A stretch of 64,000 nucleotides of DNA from Dehalococcoidales bacterium (GCA_016932435.1 JAFGCW010000066.1:1-64000), one strand, 5' to 3'; positions 24,221 to 33,694 are shown, numbered from the stretch's first letter. A program made the numbers and translations. Notes: generated by a model from the letters alone, not told the origin.

Positions 24221-24979
24221 TTGAAAGAGAAAGAAATATATTCTAATTATGACGACTTTGCCTGGATGTATAACAGGCACTGGGGTAACCGGTTTACTCC
24301 TGGAGCACTCGCGGTCCTGGGAGAACTGGTACTCCCGGAAATAACCGCCGGCGCTGCTGTCCTCGACCTGTGCTGCGGGACCGGGCAGCTTGCTCAATTA
24401 TTATCAGAAGAAGGTTATGAGGTAACCGGTATCGACGGCTCTGAAGAGATGCTGAAATTTGCCAGGGAGAAAGCGCCTGGTGTGGATTTTATATGTGATG
24501 ACGCCCGTACCTTCAGTCTACCTCCCTCATTCGATCTTGTTACTTCTTTTTTCGATTCACTGAATCATGTGATGACAATCGAGGAACTGGCGGCTGTTTT
24601 CAGGAATATCTTTTCCTGCTTGTTTAAAGAAGGCCTGTTGATTTTCGATATGAACCTTGAACCCGGTTTTCTAGCTCAATGGCAGGGGTATTACGGTATC
24701 GTAGAGGACGATCACGTCTGCCTGTTCCCTCAAAGCTATGATCCTGAAAAACGTATCGCCCGGTTCGATGCGACGATGTTCCGCCTGACCGATTACTGGT
24801 ACCGTTCCGATGTCACGCTGCTGCAGAAATGTTATTCCGTGGAAGAAATCAGAAATGCCCTTTCTGAAGCGAGATTTTCTATACTGGATATTTTTGACTA
24901 CACGCTTGAAAACGGGCGACAGGATCTTACTGCTGACTCAGGAAGGGCTTTTTTCCTGTGCGAAAAACCGTGTGAGTGA
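24221..24979 (+). CDS. Class I SAM-dependent methyltransferase
   Basis: A 252-residue Rossmann-fold methyltransferase. Motif I is VLDLCCGTGQLAQLL, followed by GYEVTGIDGSEEML with the acidic ribose-binding residue, then DLVTSFFDSLNHV. The substrate is not evident. The sequence resembles small-molecule methyltransferases of the UbiE/MenG-like superfamily, without the specific Ubi motifs. TTG start behind AGAGGGAAG. It is divergent from the nuo operon and upstream of the tRNA nucleotidyltransferase gene with a 48-base gap. Confidence 0.85.
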   Translation: MKEKEIYSNYDDFAWMYNRHWGNRFTPGALAVLGELVLPEITAGAAVLDLCCGTGQLAQLLSEEGYEVTGIDGSEEMLKFAREKAPGVDFICDDARTFSLPPSFDLVTSFFDSLNHVMTIEELAAVFRNIFSCLFKEGLLIFDMNLEPGFLAQWQGYYGIVEDDHVCLFPQSYDPEKRIARFDATMFRLTDYWYRSDVTLLQKCYSVEEIRNALSEARFSILDIFDYTLENGRQDLTADSGRAFFLCEKPCE

Positions 24980-25027
24980 AGGTAAATTCTTCCGGGTATT
25001 GTATAGGTCGTATCAAGGGTTTTATTA

Positions 25028-26527
25028 TTGGATGACATAATGTATTTTAGTTCAGTGAAACCGGAAACGATTGTGTTATTACAGAAGATTGAGGAAAATC
25101 TTGCTGCGAGGAATATCGATTCATATATAGTCGGTGGTTTCGTTCGCGATATCCTTCTGGGAAGAGAAACTGCGGATATCGATATTACCGTTGCCGGAGA
25201 CTCACGTGAAATTGCCGAAAGTATTTCGGCAATTCTTGGCGGGAGGTATGTGCTGCTGGATGATGTAAATAAGGTAGCACGAGTAATCCTTTTCGAAAAT
25301 AGGAAATCTCCTGACGAAGCATCTTACGTGCTGGATTTTTCATCCTTTTCAGAGACAATTGAGAAAGATCTGGCGCGCCGCGATTTTACGGTAGATGCTA
25401 TGGCAGTAGAATTGAGTGAATTCGCGAAAGATTTTCGAAATGTCGATATTATTGACCCGTACAATGGAAAAGTAGACCTGGATAAACAGATTATCAGAGC
25501 CGTAAGCGATGAGGTTTTTTCGGAGGATTCGGTCAGGCTGCTTCGAGCAGTGCGACTTGCCGGAGAACTTGGTTTCAGTATCGATCGGGACACGGAAAAC
25601 CTGGTGAAAAAAGACGCTCGATTACTGGCGGTTGTTCCAGGCGAACGTATAAGAGAAGAATTACTCAGGTTGCTGGCTATTCCGGGGGCAGGGGGAATTC
25701 TTAAATATCTTGATGAACTGAAACTGTTGACCGCTATGATTCCGGAACTGGAAGAAAGCCGTGGGATGGAGCAGCCTAAAGAACATCACTGGGACGTTCT
25801 GGAGCACTCTTTTGCCGCGGTTAATGCGCTTGAATTTCTCCTGGGAGAGGTAGACTGGCAGTATACGGATGAAGGAATACTTACCACGGTTCCCAGACCG
25901 GATGAAATCATCGAACACCTGAACCAGGAAGTAAGCAGCGGCAGCACGCGGAAATCTCTCCTCAAACTGTCTGCTTTGCTTCATGATGTCGGTAAACCGG
26001 GAACGAAGTCTATAGATGAAACCGGAAGAACAAGGTTTCTGGGGCACAGTAAGGAAGGAGCTATACTGGTCGCCGAAAGACTGGAGAAGCTGCGGTTCAG
26101 CAGCCGGGAGATAAAACTTATCGAAACTGAAATTACTCATCACATGAGGCCGACGCAACTCAGCCGGGAAGGAATGCCTTCTAACCGGGCTGTTTACAGG
26201 TATTACCGGGACACGGGTCAAGCCGGTCTGGATATACTTTTCCTGAACCTTGCTGATCACCTGGCAACTCGGGGGCCGGACCTTGAAACTACTAACTGGC
26301 AGGAGCATATCAAACTAGTTAGTTATTTACTTGAGAAATATTTTGAGAAAGAAAATGTAGTTAACCCTCCCAAGATTATCGATGGTTATGATATAATAGA
26401 GTCCTTTGGACTAAGTCCCGGACCGCGGATAGGCGAATTACTGGACGCGGTGAAAGAAGCACAAGCGTCGGGCGAGATTATCGATAGAGACCAAGCCTTG
26501 GCTTACCTAAAGAAACTTATCGCCTAG
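25028..26527 (+). CDS. tRNA nucleotidyltransferase / poly(A) polymerase family protein with HD domain
   Basis: A 499-residue class II nucleotidyltransferase. The catalytic head has YIVGGFVRDILLGRETADID and the RRDFTVDAMA motif. The template-recognition EDSVRLLRAVRLA motif follows near residue 165. An HD phosphohydrolase domain with HDVGKPGTKS lies near residue 320. It adds C or A to tRNA 3' ends. A second family member lies at 46635-47879, so the two may split CC- and A-adding roles, as is known for some bacteria. TTG start chosen because AAGGG lies 8 nt upstream. ATG at 25040 is an alternative. Confidence 0.88.
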   Translation: MDDIMYFSSVKPETIVLLQKIEENLAARNIDSYIVGGFVRDILLGRETADIDITVAGDSREIAESISAILGGRYVLLDDVNKVARVILFENRKSPDEASYVLDFSSFSETIEKDLARRDFTVDAMAVELSEFAKDFRNVDIIDPYNGKVDLDKQIIRAVSDEVFSEDSVRLLRAVRLAGELGFSIDRDTENLVKKDARLLAVVPGERIREELLRLLAIPGAGGILKYLDELKLLTAMIPELEESRGMEQPKEHHWDVLEHSFAAVNALEFLLGEVDWQYTDEGILTTVPRPDEIIEHLNQEVSSGSTRKSLLKLSALLHDVGKPGTKSIDETGRTRFLGHSKEGAILVAERLEKLRFSSREIKLIETEITHHMRPTQLSREGMPSNRAVYRYYRDTGQAGLDILFLNLADHLATRGPDLETTNWQEHIKLVSYLLEKYFEKENVVNPPKIIDGYDIIESFGLSPGPRIGELLDAVKEAQASGEIIDRDQALAYLKKLIA

Positions 26528-26571
26528 AGGGGCTTTCTTAACCGGAGATAATGTTATAAACTGAAAGGAAG

Positions 26572-26591
26572 GGCAGCCCCGGCTGCCTTTT
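26572..26591 (+). terminator. Intrinsic terminator between tRNA nucleotidyltransferase and secD
   Basis: GGCAGCC and GGCTGCC form a 7-bp GC-rich stem with a 2-nt loop, or slightly opened, followed by TTTT. It lies 45 bases after the stop of the upstream gene and just before secD, so secD may depend on read-through or on a promoter inside this gap. Confidence 0.6.
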
Positions 26592-26611
26592 AAATAAGAC
26601 AGAGATACAGA

Positions 26612-27967
26612 ATGCTTAGAAGAAACTCCTGGGTTTTTGTAATTGTATTAGTCATCTTCGCTCTCGCGTTAGCGGTGGTTTTTCCAATCGAAAAAGGGAC
26701 AATCGGCGGTCAGGACGTACAACTCGGACTGGATCTTCAGGGAGGTATGCATATTGTATACCAGGCGGACCTTTCAGGATTGGAGTCCGAACAACATGCC
26801 GATGCGCTTGAAGGAGCGAAAGCTGTCCTTGAAAACAGAGTTAACCCTCTCGGTGTGACCGAACCGGTTATCCAGATTCAGGGTGAAGACCGTATAGTCA
26901 TCGACTTGCCAGGCGTGGATATCTCGGATAACGAAAAAGAAAGACTCGCTCGCGTTGATATGCTTGAATTCGGCGAGTTAGTTACCGGAAATGAGACTGC
27001 GAAATGGGAAAACGAACTTGGTAAGTGGAAGCCTGCAGATGCGGTAATAAATGGCGAAGAAAAAGTCCTGACCAGTCGTTATTTTAAGACGAATACATTT
27101 GTAGCCCAGGATAGTTTCGGTAGAATCGAACTGCATTTCGAATGGGACGAAGAAGGAAGCAAGATATCGGAGCAGGTGACCGGGCGGCTTTCAGTCAATA
27201 AAGACCGGATGGCAATTTTCGACGGCGATGAGGCATTACGGGGAGAAAGTGGTAATCCCGTGGCTCCCACAGTTCAATCAACGATTACGGACAGGGGCGT
27301 TATACAGGGATTGTCTATTCAGGATGCACAGCGCTTGTCCGGACAGTTAAACTTCGGTCGGTTGCCATTACCGTTAGAAATTATATACGACCAGACAATT
27401 TCCCCTATACTTGGTGCTGATTTCGTCGGGATGAGTGTAAAAGCCGGTATAATCGGCCTCCTGCTTGTTATTTTATTCATGATTCTGTACTACCGTATAT
27501 CCGGACTCCTTGCCGGTATCGCACTGATATTCTATGGAATCCTGGTATTGGCGATATTTAAACTCTGGCCTGGGTATACACTGACTCTTGCCGGACTAGG
27601 TGGATTCATTCTGTCGATAGGAATGGCGGTAGATGCAAATGTGTTGATATTCGAGCGCATGAAAGAAGAATTACGTGCCGGACGCACGCTGGGAGCAGCT
27701 ATAGAGGCCGGTTTCAGTCGTGCCTGGACCGCGATCCGTGACGGAAATATTACCACCTTGATTGTATGTTTAATACTTTTCTGGCTGGGCAGTAGTATCG
27801 TATCGAGTGCTGCCGTCCAGGGATTCGCCCTAACGCTGGCAATCGGTGTGCTAGCCAGCATGCTCACTGCAATTATAGTAACCCGAACATTACTCCGGTT
27901 ATTCGTGGGTACTTCCCTGGCACACCGGATTCGATTATTCAGCCCGCATCTTGGAAGGAAAGAATGA
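26612..27967 (+). CDS. secD: Protein translocase subunit SecD
   Basis: A 451-residue protein with an N-terminal TM helix, a large extracytoplasmic P1-type domain (starting LGLDLQGGMHIVYQ, with the VENRVNPLGVTEPVIQIQG-type repeat), and five C-terminal RND-type TM helices (ILGADFVGMSVKAG, GMAVDANVLIFERMKEELR, TLIVCLILFWLG). It uses the proton gradient with SecF to complete protein export and release. It overlaps secF by 4 bases (ATGA). Length is normal for Gram-positive-like or short SecD. Confidence 0.95.
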   Translation: MLRRNSWVFVIVLVIFALALAVVFPIEKGTIGGQDVQLGLDLQGGMHIVYQADLSGLESEQHADALEGAKAVLENRVNPLGVTEPVIQIQGEDRIVIDLPGVDISDNEKERLARVDMLEFGELVTGNETAKWENELGKWKPADAVINGEEKVLTSRYFKTNTFVAQDSFGRIELHFEWDEEGSKISEQVTGRLSVNKDRMAIFDGDEALRGESGNPVAPTVQSTITDRGVIQGLSIQDAQRLSGQLNFGRLPLPLEIIYDQTISPILGADFVGMSVKAGIIGLLLVILFMILYYRISGLLAGIALIFYGILVLAIFKLWPGYTLTLAGLGGFILSIGMAVDANVLIFERMKEELRAGRTLGAAIEAGFSRAWTAIRDGNITTLIVCLILFWLGSSIVSSAAVQGFALTLAIGVLASMLTAIIVTRTLLRLFVGTSLAHRIRLFSPHLGRKE

Positions 27968-28842
27968 TTGATATTATAGGTAAAAGAACCTGGTATTTTG
28001 TTATTGCCGGCGTACTTGTAGTCGCCTGTATTATATTTCTGGTTGTATTCGGCCTTAAAGCCGGCGTCGAGTTCAGCAGCGGTTCTGTGATGACAGTCGG
28101 TTTTGAGCAACAGGTAGAAAAAGGTAATCTTGAGAATGAGTTGAACGAGCTGGGTTATACCAGCGCAATTATCCAGGAAGTAGGAGATGATTCTTTCCTT
28201 GTCCGGCTTCCGCGACTTACCGCGGCTGAAAAAACAACGCTGGAGATAGATCTTACCGAAACGTTCGAAACACTGGTTATAAGGGAGTTCGATGATGTCA
28301 GTGAAATGGTAGCATCCGAAACGACACGTAATGCTGCCATTGCCGTAGCGGTAGCGACGATTGGCATACTTTTATATATTGCCTGGGCATTCCGGAGGAT
28401 GCCGCATCCGTTCCACTATGGAATATGCGCAATCATTGCACTGGTTCACGATACTCTGATTGCACTCGGTATTTTCGCCGTTCTGGGCGGGATTTTCGGA
28501 TGGGAGATAGATCTGAAATTCATAATCGGTATCCTTGCGGTAATCGGTTACAGTGTCAATAACACCGTAGTAGTCTTCGACAGGATACGTGAGAATTTAC
28601 TGACCGACTCCAGGTCTTCCTTCTCTACAGTGGTAAATAACAGCCTTATCGAGACATTGACACGATCTCTTAATACCAGCTTAACGACTCTCTTCGTGGT
28701 GCTGGCTTTGATGTTCTTCGTAGGTACCGTAATACAGAATTTCACCGCAATACTTCTCGTTGGTATTATCGCCGGTACATTCAGTTCCTTATTCATTGCG
28801 CCCTCCCTGCTGGTCTTGTGGAGAGGCAGCCGACAGGGTTAA
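27964..28842 (+). CDS. secF: Protein translocase subunit SecF
   Basis: A 292-residue protein of six TM helices. The N-terminal part has GKRTWYFVIAGVLV and the extracytoplasmic VEFSSGSVMTVGF-type motif. Later SecF motifs are IALVHDTLIALGIFAVLGG, GYSVNNTVVVFDRIRENL and LTRSLNTSLTTLFVV. Coupled to secD by an ATGA overlap. Confidence 0.95.
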   Translation: MIDIIGKRTWYFVIAGVLVVACIIFLVVFGLKAGVEFSSGSVMTVGFEQQVEKGNLENELNELGYTSAIIQEVGDDSFLVRLPRLTAAEKTTLEIDLTETFETLVIREFDDVSEMVASETTRNAAIAVAVATIGILLYIAWAFRRMPHPFHYGICAIIALVHDTLIALGIFAVLGGIFGWEIDLKFIIGILAVIGYSVNNTVVVFDRIRENLLTDSRSSFSTVVNNSLIETLTRSLNTSLTTLFVVLALMFFVGTVIQNFTAILLVGIIAGTFSSLFIAPSLLVLWRGSRQG

Positions 28843-28894
28843 GTTACAGCCAACTTAATAATCTGGCAAATTGCACAACTCAAGGGAATCACTT

Positions 28895-29827
28895 ATGTTT
28901 TCAACGAGAAAAGGAGCAGCCAGACTTTCGCTTGTCGTTATCGTCAGCCTTGTGATCCTGAAGGTCATTGTCGCTTTCCTTACGGGCAGTATAAGTGTCA
29001 CTGCCCAGGCAGTAGACAGTTTTCTCGACCTGTTCGCTGTTGGTATTACCGTCTTTGCCATTAGAATGGCCGATGAACCCGCTGATAAAGAGCATCCCTT
29101 TGGACATGGTAAGGTTGAGGGAATTGCGGCAATCATCCAGGCGATATTAATATTCACTGCCGGTGGTTGGATTATATATTCCGCTGTAGAAAGGATAATA
29201 TCCGGTACCGAGATAGAAATGTCCGAAGCCGGTATTGCCGTCATGCTGGTATCGGTGATAGCCAGCATATTCCTGTCAAGACATTTGATGAAGGTGGCAC
29301 GATCGACGGAATCACTAGCCCTGGAAGCTTCAGCCCGTAATATTAATGCAGATATATATTCCGCCCTCGGCGTACTGGTGGCAATGATATTAATCCGCAT
29401 TACCGATTTTACTTTGCTGGATTCGATCGTTGGTATAGGCGTAGCATTACTAATACTAAAGACGGCCTTTGATATATTAAGAAAATCATTCAGTGAATTA
29501 ATAGACCGGAGACTTCCTGAAGATGAGGAAGATCTAATTATCTCGACAATAGACGAGCATACGACTCAACTCGCCGGCTATCACAAAGTGCGTACTCGAA
29601 AGGCAGGAAGCCAACGATTTGTCGACCTTCACCTGCTGCTGCCGAAAAATATGAGCCTTGAAGATGCGCACAATATGGCAGACCACATCGAGCATGATAT
29701 TGAAGACAGACTCAATGGTATCAGCGTTACCATACACCTTGAACCTTGTGATAATGAGTGTGACCAGTGTAATATCTCAGACTGCAGTCTGAGAATTACT
29801 ATGAAATCCCGGGATTCCATTGACTAG
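28895..29827 (+). CDS. Cation diffusion facilitator (CDF) metal efflux protein
   Basis: A 310-residue cation efflux protein with six TM helices and a C-terminal cytoplasmic domain. Metal-site residues appear in the QAVDSFLDLFAVG helix (two Asp) and in the HPFGHGKVEG loop. The C-terminus contains a Cys/Asp cluster (CDNECDQCNISDC) that could bind metal. I chose the ATG at 28895 because AAGGGA lies 7 nt upstream; an earlier TTG at 28871 lacks a ribosome site. It would export Zn, Fe, Mn or related ions, and the specific metal is not clear. Confidence 0.9.
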   Translation: MFSTRKGAARLSLVVIVSLVILKVIVAFLTGSISVTAQAVDSFLDLFAVGITVFAIRMADEPADKEHPFGHGKVEGIAAIIQAILIFTAGGWIIYSAVERIISGTEIEMSEAGIAVMLVSVIASIFLSRHLMKVARSTESLALEASARNINADIYSALGVLVAMILIRITDFTLLDSIVGIGVALLILKTAFDILRKSFSELIDRRLPEDEEDLIISTIDEHTTQLAGYHKVRTRKAGSQRFVDLHLLLPKNMSLEDAHNMADHIEHDIEDRLNGISVTIHLEPCDNECDQCNISDCSLRITMKSRDSID

Positions 29828-29836
29828 TACCTCTGC

Positions 29837-29865
29837 TTGAGTTGCGAAGTCAGTTTCATTATACT
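29837..29865 (+). promoter_or_regulatory. Candidate promoter of the minimal SUF operon
   Basis: TTGAGT and TATACT are separated by 17 nt. The site lies about 70 bases upstream of the first SUF gene, which has CGGAGG as ribosome binding site. Confidence 0.5.
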
Positions 29866-29933
29866 GGATATGTAGAAGTCTATATTGCACTGTATAAGCG
29901 TTATATTCAAGGATACTCTTCGGAGGAAACTCT

Positions 29934-30695
29934 ATGCTTCAGGTTGATAATCTCTTTTTAGAGATCGATGGGAAACCTATCATTAATGGACTTGACCTGC
30001 ATGTGAAACGTGGGGAGATTCATGGTGTCCTTGGTGAAAACGGGACCGGTAAAACCTCACTCGCCTACGTGATAATGGGCGTTAACGGTTACAAGGCCAC
30101 CAGTGGGAAGATATTGTTCGAAGGACAGGATATAGGAGAGATGTCGGTTTCGGAAAGAGCCCAGCGTGGGATCAGTCTCGCCTGGCAGGAACCGGCCAGG
30201 ATCGAAGGGCTTACGGTAAGAGATTATCTCAGCCTGAGTGGTAAAAGTCCTGGTATCAAGCGTATCAATGAGTGTCTGATAGCAGTAGGAATGGACCCGG
30301 AGCGTTATATAGCCAGAGATATCGACAGTACCCTCAGCGGTGGTGAGAGAAAGAGAATTGAACTGGCGTCGATAATAGCGATGCAGCCAAAGCTGGCGAT
30401 TCTCGATGAACCTGATTCGGGAATAGACATCGTATCGTTACCGATCTTGCTTAACGGTATGCTGGAGTTAAAAAACCAGGGCTCATCGATATTAATGATT
30501 ACCCACAGTGAGGAGATGGTTGAGATAGCTGACAGGGTTTCGGTGCTGTGTGCCGGTTCTATACTCAGGACAGGCTTTCCTGCGGAAATGAGTGAATGGT
30601 TCAAGGAAAACTGCCAGAGTTGTGCGCATATCAACGAACCGGATATATACGAAGACCTGAAAAAGGAGTTAGAGAAAGGTAAGGCCGGTGCTTAG
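29934..30695 (+). CDS. sufC: Fe-S cluster assembly ATPase SufC / SmsC
   Basis: A 253-residue ABC ATPase of the SufC type. Walker A is GENGTGKTSLAY, the signature is STLSGGERKRIELAS and Walker B is LAILDEPDSGID. A Cys near the C-terminus is in NCQSCAHINEPD. It forms a complex with the SufB-like protein encoded next (GTG start inside the end of this gene). No sufS, sufU, sufD or sufE is nearby, so this is the two-gene ancestral-type minimal system (SmsCB) found in methanogens and anaerobes. Confidence 0.92.
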   Translation: MLQVDNLFLEIDGKPIINGLDLHVKRGEIHGVLGENGTGKTSLAYVIMGVNGYKATSGKILFEGQDIGEMSVSERAQRGISLAWQEPARIEGLTVRDYLSLSGKSPGIKRINECLIAVGMDPERYIARDIDSTLSGGERKRIELASIIAMQPKLAILDEPDSGIDIVSLPILLNGMLELKNQGSSILMITHSEEMVEIADRVSVLCAGSILRTGFPAEMSEWFKENCQSCAHINEPDIYEDLKKELEKGKAGA

Positions 30696-31644
30696 TCACT
30701 CGATAGAAGAAGAATACAGGGGAATGGTGGAGGCCTATGGAAACGCCGGAGGTGACAGGGAATCTCTCTCAGACGTAAAAGTGGCCAAGCTGGTAATTCA
30801 TGAAAATAAAGTCCTGAGTTCAGACAGCGTCGAAGGTCTCATCGTGGATACTACCGAGACCGAGAATGGCGTGAACATTCATCTTATCGTTGAAGAAGGT
30901 GTCAGGATTGAAAAGCCGGTTCACCTGTGTTTCGGGATTCTTCCGGAAGAGGGATTACAGGAGATAATATTCAAGCTGGAAGCGCGAAAAAACAGTGATG
31001 TAAAAGCGGTTGCCCACTGTATCTTTCCTAACGCTGAGAAAGTGATCCACAGGATGGATGCCGATATCGAAATAGGTGAGAATGCGAGGTTCGAATACAG
31101 AGAGACCCACTATCACGGTGAATATGGCGGCATCGAAGTTATCCCGAAAGGCAGAATTAACATCGCCAAAGGTGGTGTCTGGCAGAGTACCTTTGCCCTG
31201 AATGACGGTCGTGTCGGGATGCTGGACTATGATTTTGAGGTTTTTTGCCAGGAAGACAGCGTTGCGGAGTTAATTGTCAAGGCTTACGGAAAAGGTGACG
31301 ATAACATCAAGATACTTGAAAAAATTCACCTGAACGGTACAAGAGCCAGGGGGATGGCAAAAAGCCGTATAGTATTAAGCGACCGGGCCAAAGCAGAGGT
31401 ACGAGGAGAGACCTTTGGAAACGCTCCGTATTCGCGGGGACATGTCGATTGTATGGAACTGATTAACGGCAGAGATGCAGTCGCCACCGCAATACCGATT
31501 GTCTCGGTAACCGAAGAAACTGCCAAGGTAACCCATGAGGCGGCCATAGGCAGCGTCGACCGGAGACAGGTAGAGACACTGATGGCAAGGGGTCTTGATG
31601 AAGACAGGGCGGTGGATGTGATCGTCAAAGGCATTTTAAGATAA
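30688..31644 (+). CDS. sufB: SufB/SufD-like Fe-S scaffold protein (SmsB)
   Basis: A 318-residue member of the SufB/SufD beta-helix family, shorter than classical SufB, so it is the minimal form. Conserved C-terminal sequence includes GHVDCMELINGRDAVATAIP with a Cys, THEAAIGSVDRRQVETLMAR and a final VKGILR. It starts at GTG overlapping sufC by 8 bases. It should act as the scaffold on which clusters are built, with SufC providing ATPase action. Confidence 0.92.
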   Translation: MLSHSIEEEYRGMVEAYGNAGGDRESLSDVKVAKLVIHENKVLSSDSVEGLIVDTTETENGVNIHLIVEEGVRIEKPVHLCFGILPEEGLQEIIFKLEARKNSDVKAVAHCIFPNAEKVIHRMDADIEIGENARFEYRETHYHGEYGGIEVIPKGRINIAKGGVWQSTFALNDGRVGMLDYDFEVFCQEDSVAELIVKAYGKGDDNIKILEKIHLNGTRARGMAKSRIVLSDRAKAEVRGETFGNAPYSRGHVDCMELINGRDAVATAIPIVSVTEETAKVTHEAAIGSVDRRQVETLMARGLDEDRAVDVIVKGILR

Positions 31645-31710
31645 GACAGGGCGTTTTGTCAGCGGAGATTTATACGCTGGACAGACAATCCCGGAAAAGG
31701 TACCGGAGAT

Positions 31711-32907
31711 ATGTCGCTTGATCTGACCAAAGTGGCTTCTCAGGTCGGAGTATTACTCACCAGGTTGAAGGAAGGTCTGAGTGAGAGGAACGAACACCTC
31801 CGTAATGCTCTGGAAGCGGCGCATGTCCAGTCGGAAAATCTCGACAGTCTGAAGAAAAAGATAGCTGCCAGCAGGACCACGTGGCTGGTCGCTGAAATTA
31901 CGGACGGTCTGGACCTGCACTTCGAACTACCATCGCTACCGTCTGATTTCACCGTTATTGCGACAGACGGATCTCATATCGATGTCGATCGACACCGGGC
32001 AGCGAGATGCTTCCTCATTAATATCGGCGGCGTTGTTCTTAATTACGGTACGAATCCTGATGCCTTCCTCGACAGCTTTCCGGATCTCTATGTATCCCAA
32101 GATGAACTGGTCATAGCACAGCCTGAAACAAACCGCGAACAGGCGATCGAAGGCACACTGCTGGGAATAAAGCGCAGTGTGGACGAGTGCCGGAAACTGG
32201 CGGATCTTGCAGCGGAACAGCCGGCAGGCAGTTCGACTGTAGCCCTGGTTGACGGTACTCTCATACTCTGGGGACTGGAAGGATATCCTGAGTTTGTCAG
32301 CGAAAAACTGTTGGATGAAGGTTTCCTTGATTGTCTGAATCGGCTCAGGAAGCTGAATGGTGATAAAAAGGTTGCCCTTGGCAGTTATATCAGCCTGCCG
32401 AGGGGTACCGACGTGGTTAACACACTGAAGGTCGCTCTCTGTCCGAATAATCCTCTCGATACTGACAAGCACTGCAAGGAATGCAAGACCAGGGACTGTA
32501 ATGCAGTATCAGGCATCAGGGACAGGGAGTTGTTTGCCGGAATTCTTGGAGATGGTGAAAGGTCGGCTCTGTTTATTACGCAGTCATCTGTCGTCGCAAA
32601 GCAATATGGTGAACACAGGATTTATTTCTACTATATAAATGTAGATGAAGAGATAGCCAGGGTGGAGATACCGGAATGGGTAGCGAAGAACGAGGAACTG
32701 CTGGCATTGACCCATTCACTGATACTGGACCAGTGTCGTCGTGGTCACGGCTACCCGGTGGCGCTGTCCGAAGCACATGAGCAGGCGGTGGTGACGGGTG
32801 CTGACAGGGAGAATTTCTGGCAACTGGTTGAGACTACACTGGCCGATGAAAAAATCCAGACATATACGTCAGCTAAGGCACGAAGCAAGAATACCCGGTG
32901 GGTATAG
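31711..32907 (+). CDS. NurA-domain DNA end-processing nuclease-like protein
   Basis: A 398-residue protein with NurA features. These are the acidic strand VIATDGSHIDVDRHR, a second acidic site ALVDGTLILWGLEG, and a C-terminal LILDQCRRGHGYPVALSEAH with the characteristic RGxGYP. A four-Cys block (LCPNNPLDTDKHCKECKTRD, then C) lies near residues 250-270 and could bind zinc or an Fe-S cluster. NurA works with the HerA hexameric helicase to resect DNA ends, and a HerA gene lies at 37814-39427. The gene follows the SUF pair by 66 bases. Confidence 0.85.
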   Translation: MSLDLTKVASQVGVLLTRLKEGLSERNEHLRNALEAAHVQSENLDSLKKKIAASRTTWLVAEITDGLDLHFELPSLPSDFTVIATDGSHIDVDRHRAARCFLINIGGVVLNYGTNPDAFLDSFPDLYVSQDELVIAQPETNREQAIEGTLLGIKRSVDECRKLADLAAEQPAGSSTVALVDGTLILWGLEGYPEFVSEKLLDEGFLDCLNRLRKLNGDKKVALGSYISLPRGTDVVNTLKVALCPNNPLDTDKHCKECKTRDCNAVSGIRDRELFAGILGDGERSALFITQSSVVAKQYGEHRIYFYYINVDEEIARVEIPEWVAKNEELLALTHSLILDQCRRGHGYPVALSEAHEQAVVTGADRENFWQLVETTLADEKIQTYTSAKARSKNTRWV

Positions 32908-32916
32908 AAAAAAAGA

Positions 32917-32966
32917 AACCGGCAACTAATAACCATTTACAGGTCAATCAGGTGCCGGGTATTTTT
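32917..32966. terminator. Bidirectional terminator between NurA and CoA-transferase genes
   Basis: CCGGCA and TGCCGG form an inverted repeat with a long (about 28-nt) loop between the two convergent genes. On the minus strand the stem is followed by TTTCTTTTTTT, and on the plus strand by ATTTTTG. The long loop lowers confidence. Confidence 0.5.
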
Positions 32967-32980
32967 GCCCAGGTTTCAGG

Positions 32981-33682
32981 TTAGAGTTCGATTTCTTTCA
33001 GGTCAGGACTGATTATCAATTGAGGTTCGGTTGCAGACTGGATATCTTCCGGAGTTAGTCCCGGGAATACTTCTTTCAGTATTAGACCTTCGGGAGTCAC
33101 TTCGATAACAGCCAGGTCTGTAAATATCATGCTTACTCTGCCAACGGTGGTGGCGGGATAGGTCAATTCGTTCACTATCTTGTACTGGTTGTCGTGAGTT
33201 GTATGCTCCATGGCGATATAGAGCTTCTTGGCTCCTGCCGCCAGGTCCATGGAGCCACCGATGTTGCCTACACCGTCCAGTCCTCTCGACGGGTTAAGCC
33301 AGCCGGCGTAATCACCACGGGCATTAACCTGTAAAGCTCCCATAACGGCAATATCGATATGACCGCCACGTATCATACCGAATGACTCTACTATATCGAA
33401 AAAACTGCTTCCGTCAAGCTCGGTAACAGGCTGGCAACTGGCATTGATAAGGTCCTGGTCTATGGTCTCATCATCCATGGCCAGAGGACCTGTTTTCAGC
33501 ATCCCTATCTCGGATTGCAGGTGAACATCTTTGCCTTCTATCCAGTCGCTTATCAAAGTGGGGATCCCGATTCCCAGGTTAACGTACTGGCCGTCTTTTA
33601 TTTCGCGGCTGATTCGCATAGCTATCAATTCGCGGGGAAGGCCGCTGAGTTTAACTGTGCTGTTTGCTTCATCGGTTACCAT
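32981..33682 (-). CDS. Class I CoA-transferase, beta subunit
   Basis: A 233-residue CoA-transferase beta subunit (3-oxoacid or acetate CoA-transferase family). The catalytic Glu lies in LQSEIGMLKTGP, where the usual SENG motif reads SEIG. The family feature GGSMDLAAGAKKLYIAMEH follows. The alpha-subunit gene is just upstream on the same strand with a 12-base gap, and AGGAGG precedes this start. The pair swaps CoA between acyl-CoA and an acid. The specific substrates cannot be fixed. Confidence 0.9.
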   Translation of the reverse strand: MVTDEANSTVKLSGLPRELIAMRISREIKDGQYVNLGIGIPTLISDWIEGKDVHLQSEIGMLKTGPLAMDDETIDQDLINASCQPVTELDGSSFFDIVESFGMIRGGHIDIAVMGALQVNARGDYAGWLNPSRGLDGVGNIGGSMDLAAGAKKLYIAMEHTTHDNQYKIVNELTYPATTVGRVSMIFTDLAVIEVTPEGLILKEVFPGLTPEDIQSATEPQLIISPDLKEIEL

Positions 33683-33694
33683 TTTTCTTTCCTC

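Noticed and set aside
25661..26308. Minus-strand frame opposite the tRNA nucleotidyltransferase gene
   Set aside because: The plus strand has the catalytic and HD motifs, and the minus frame has no family features.
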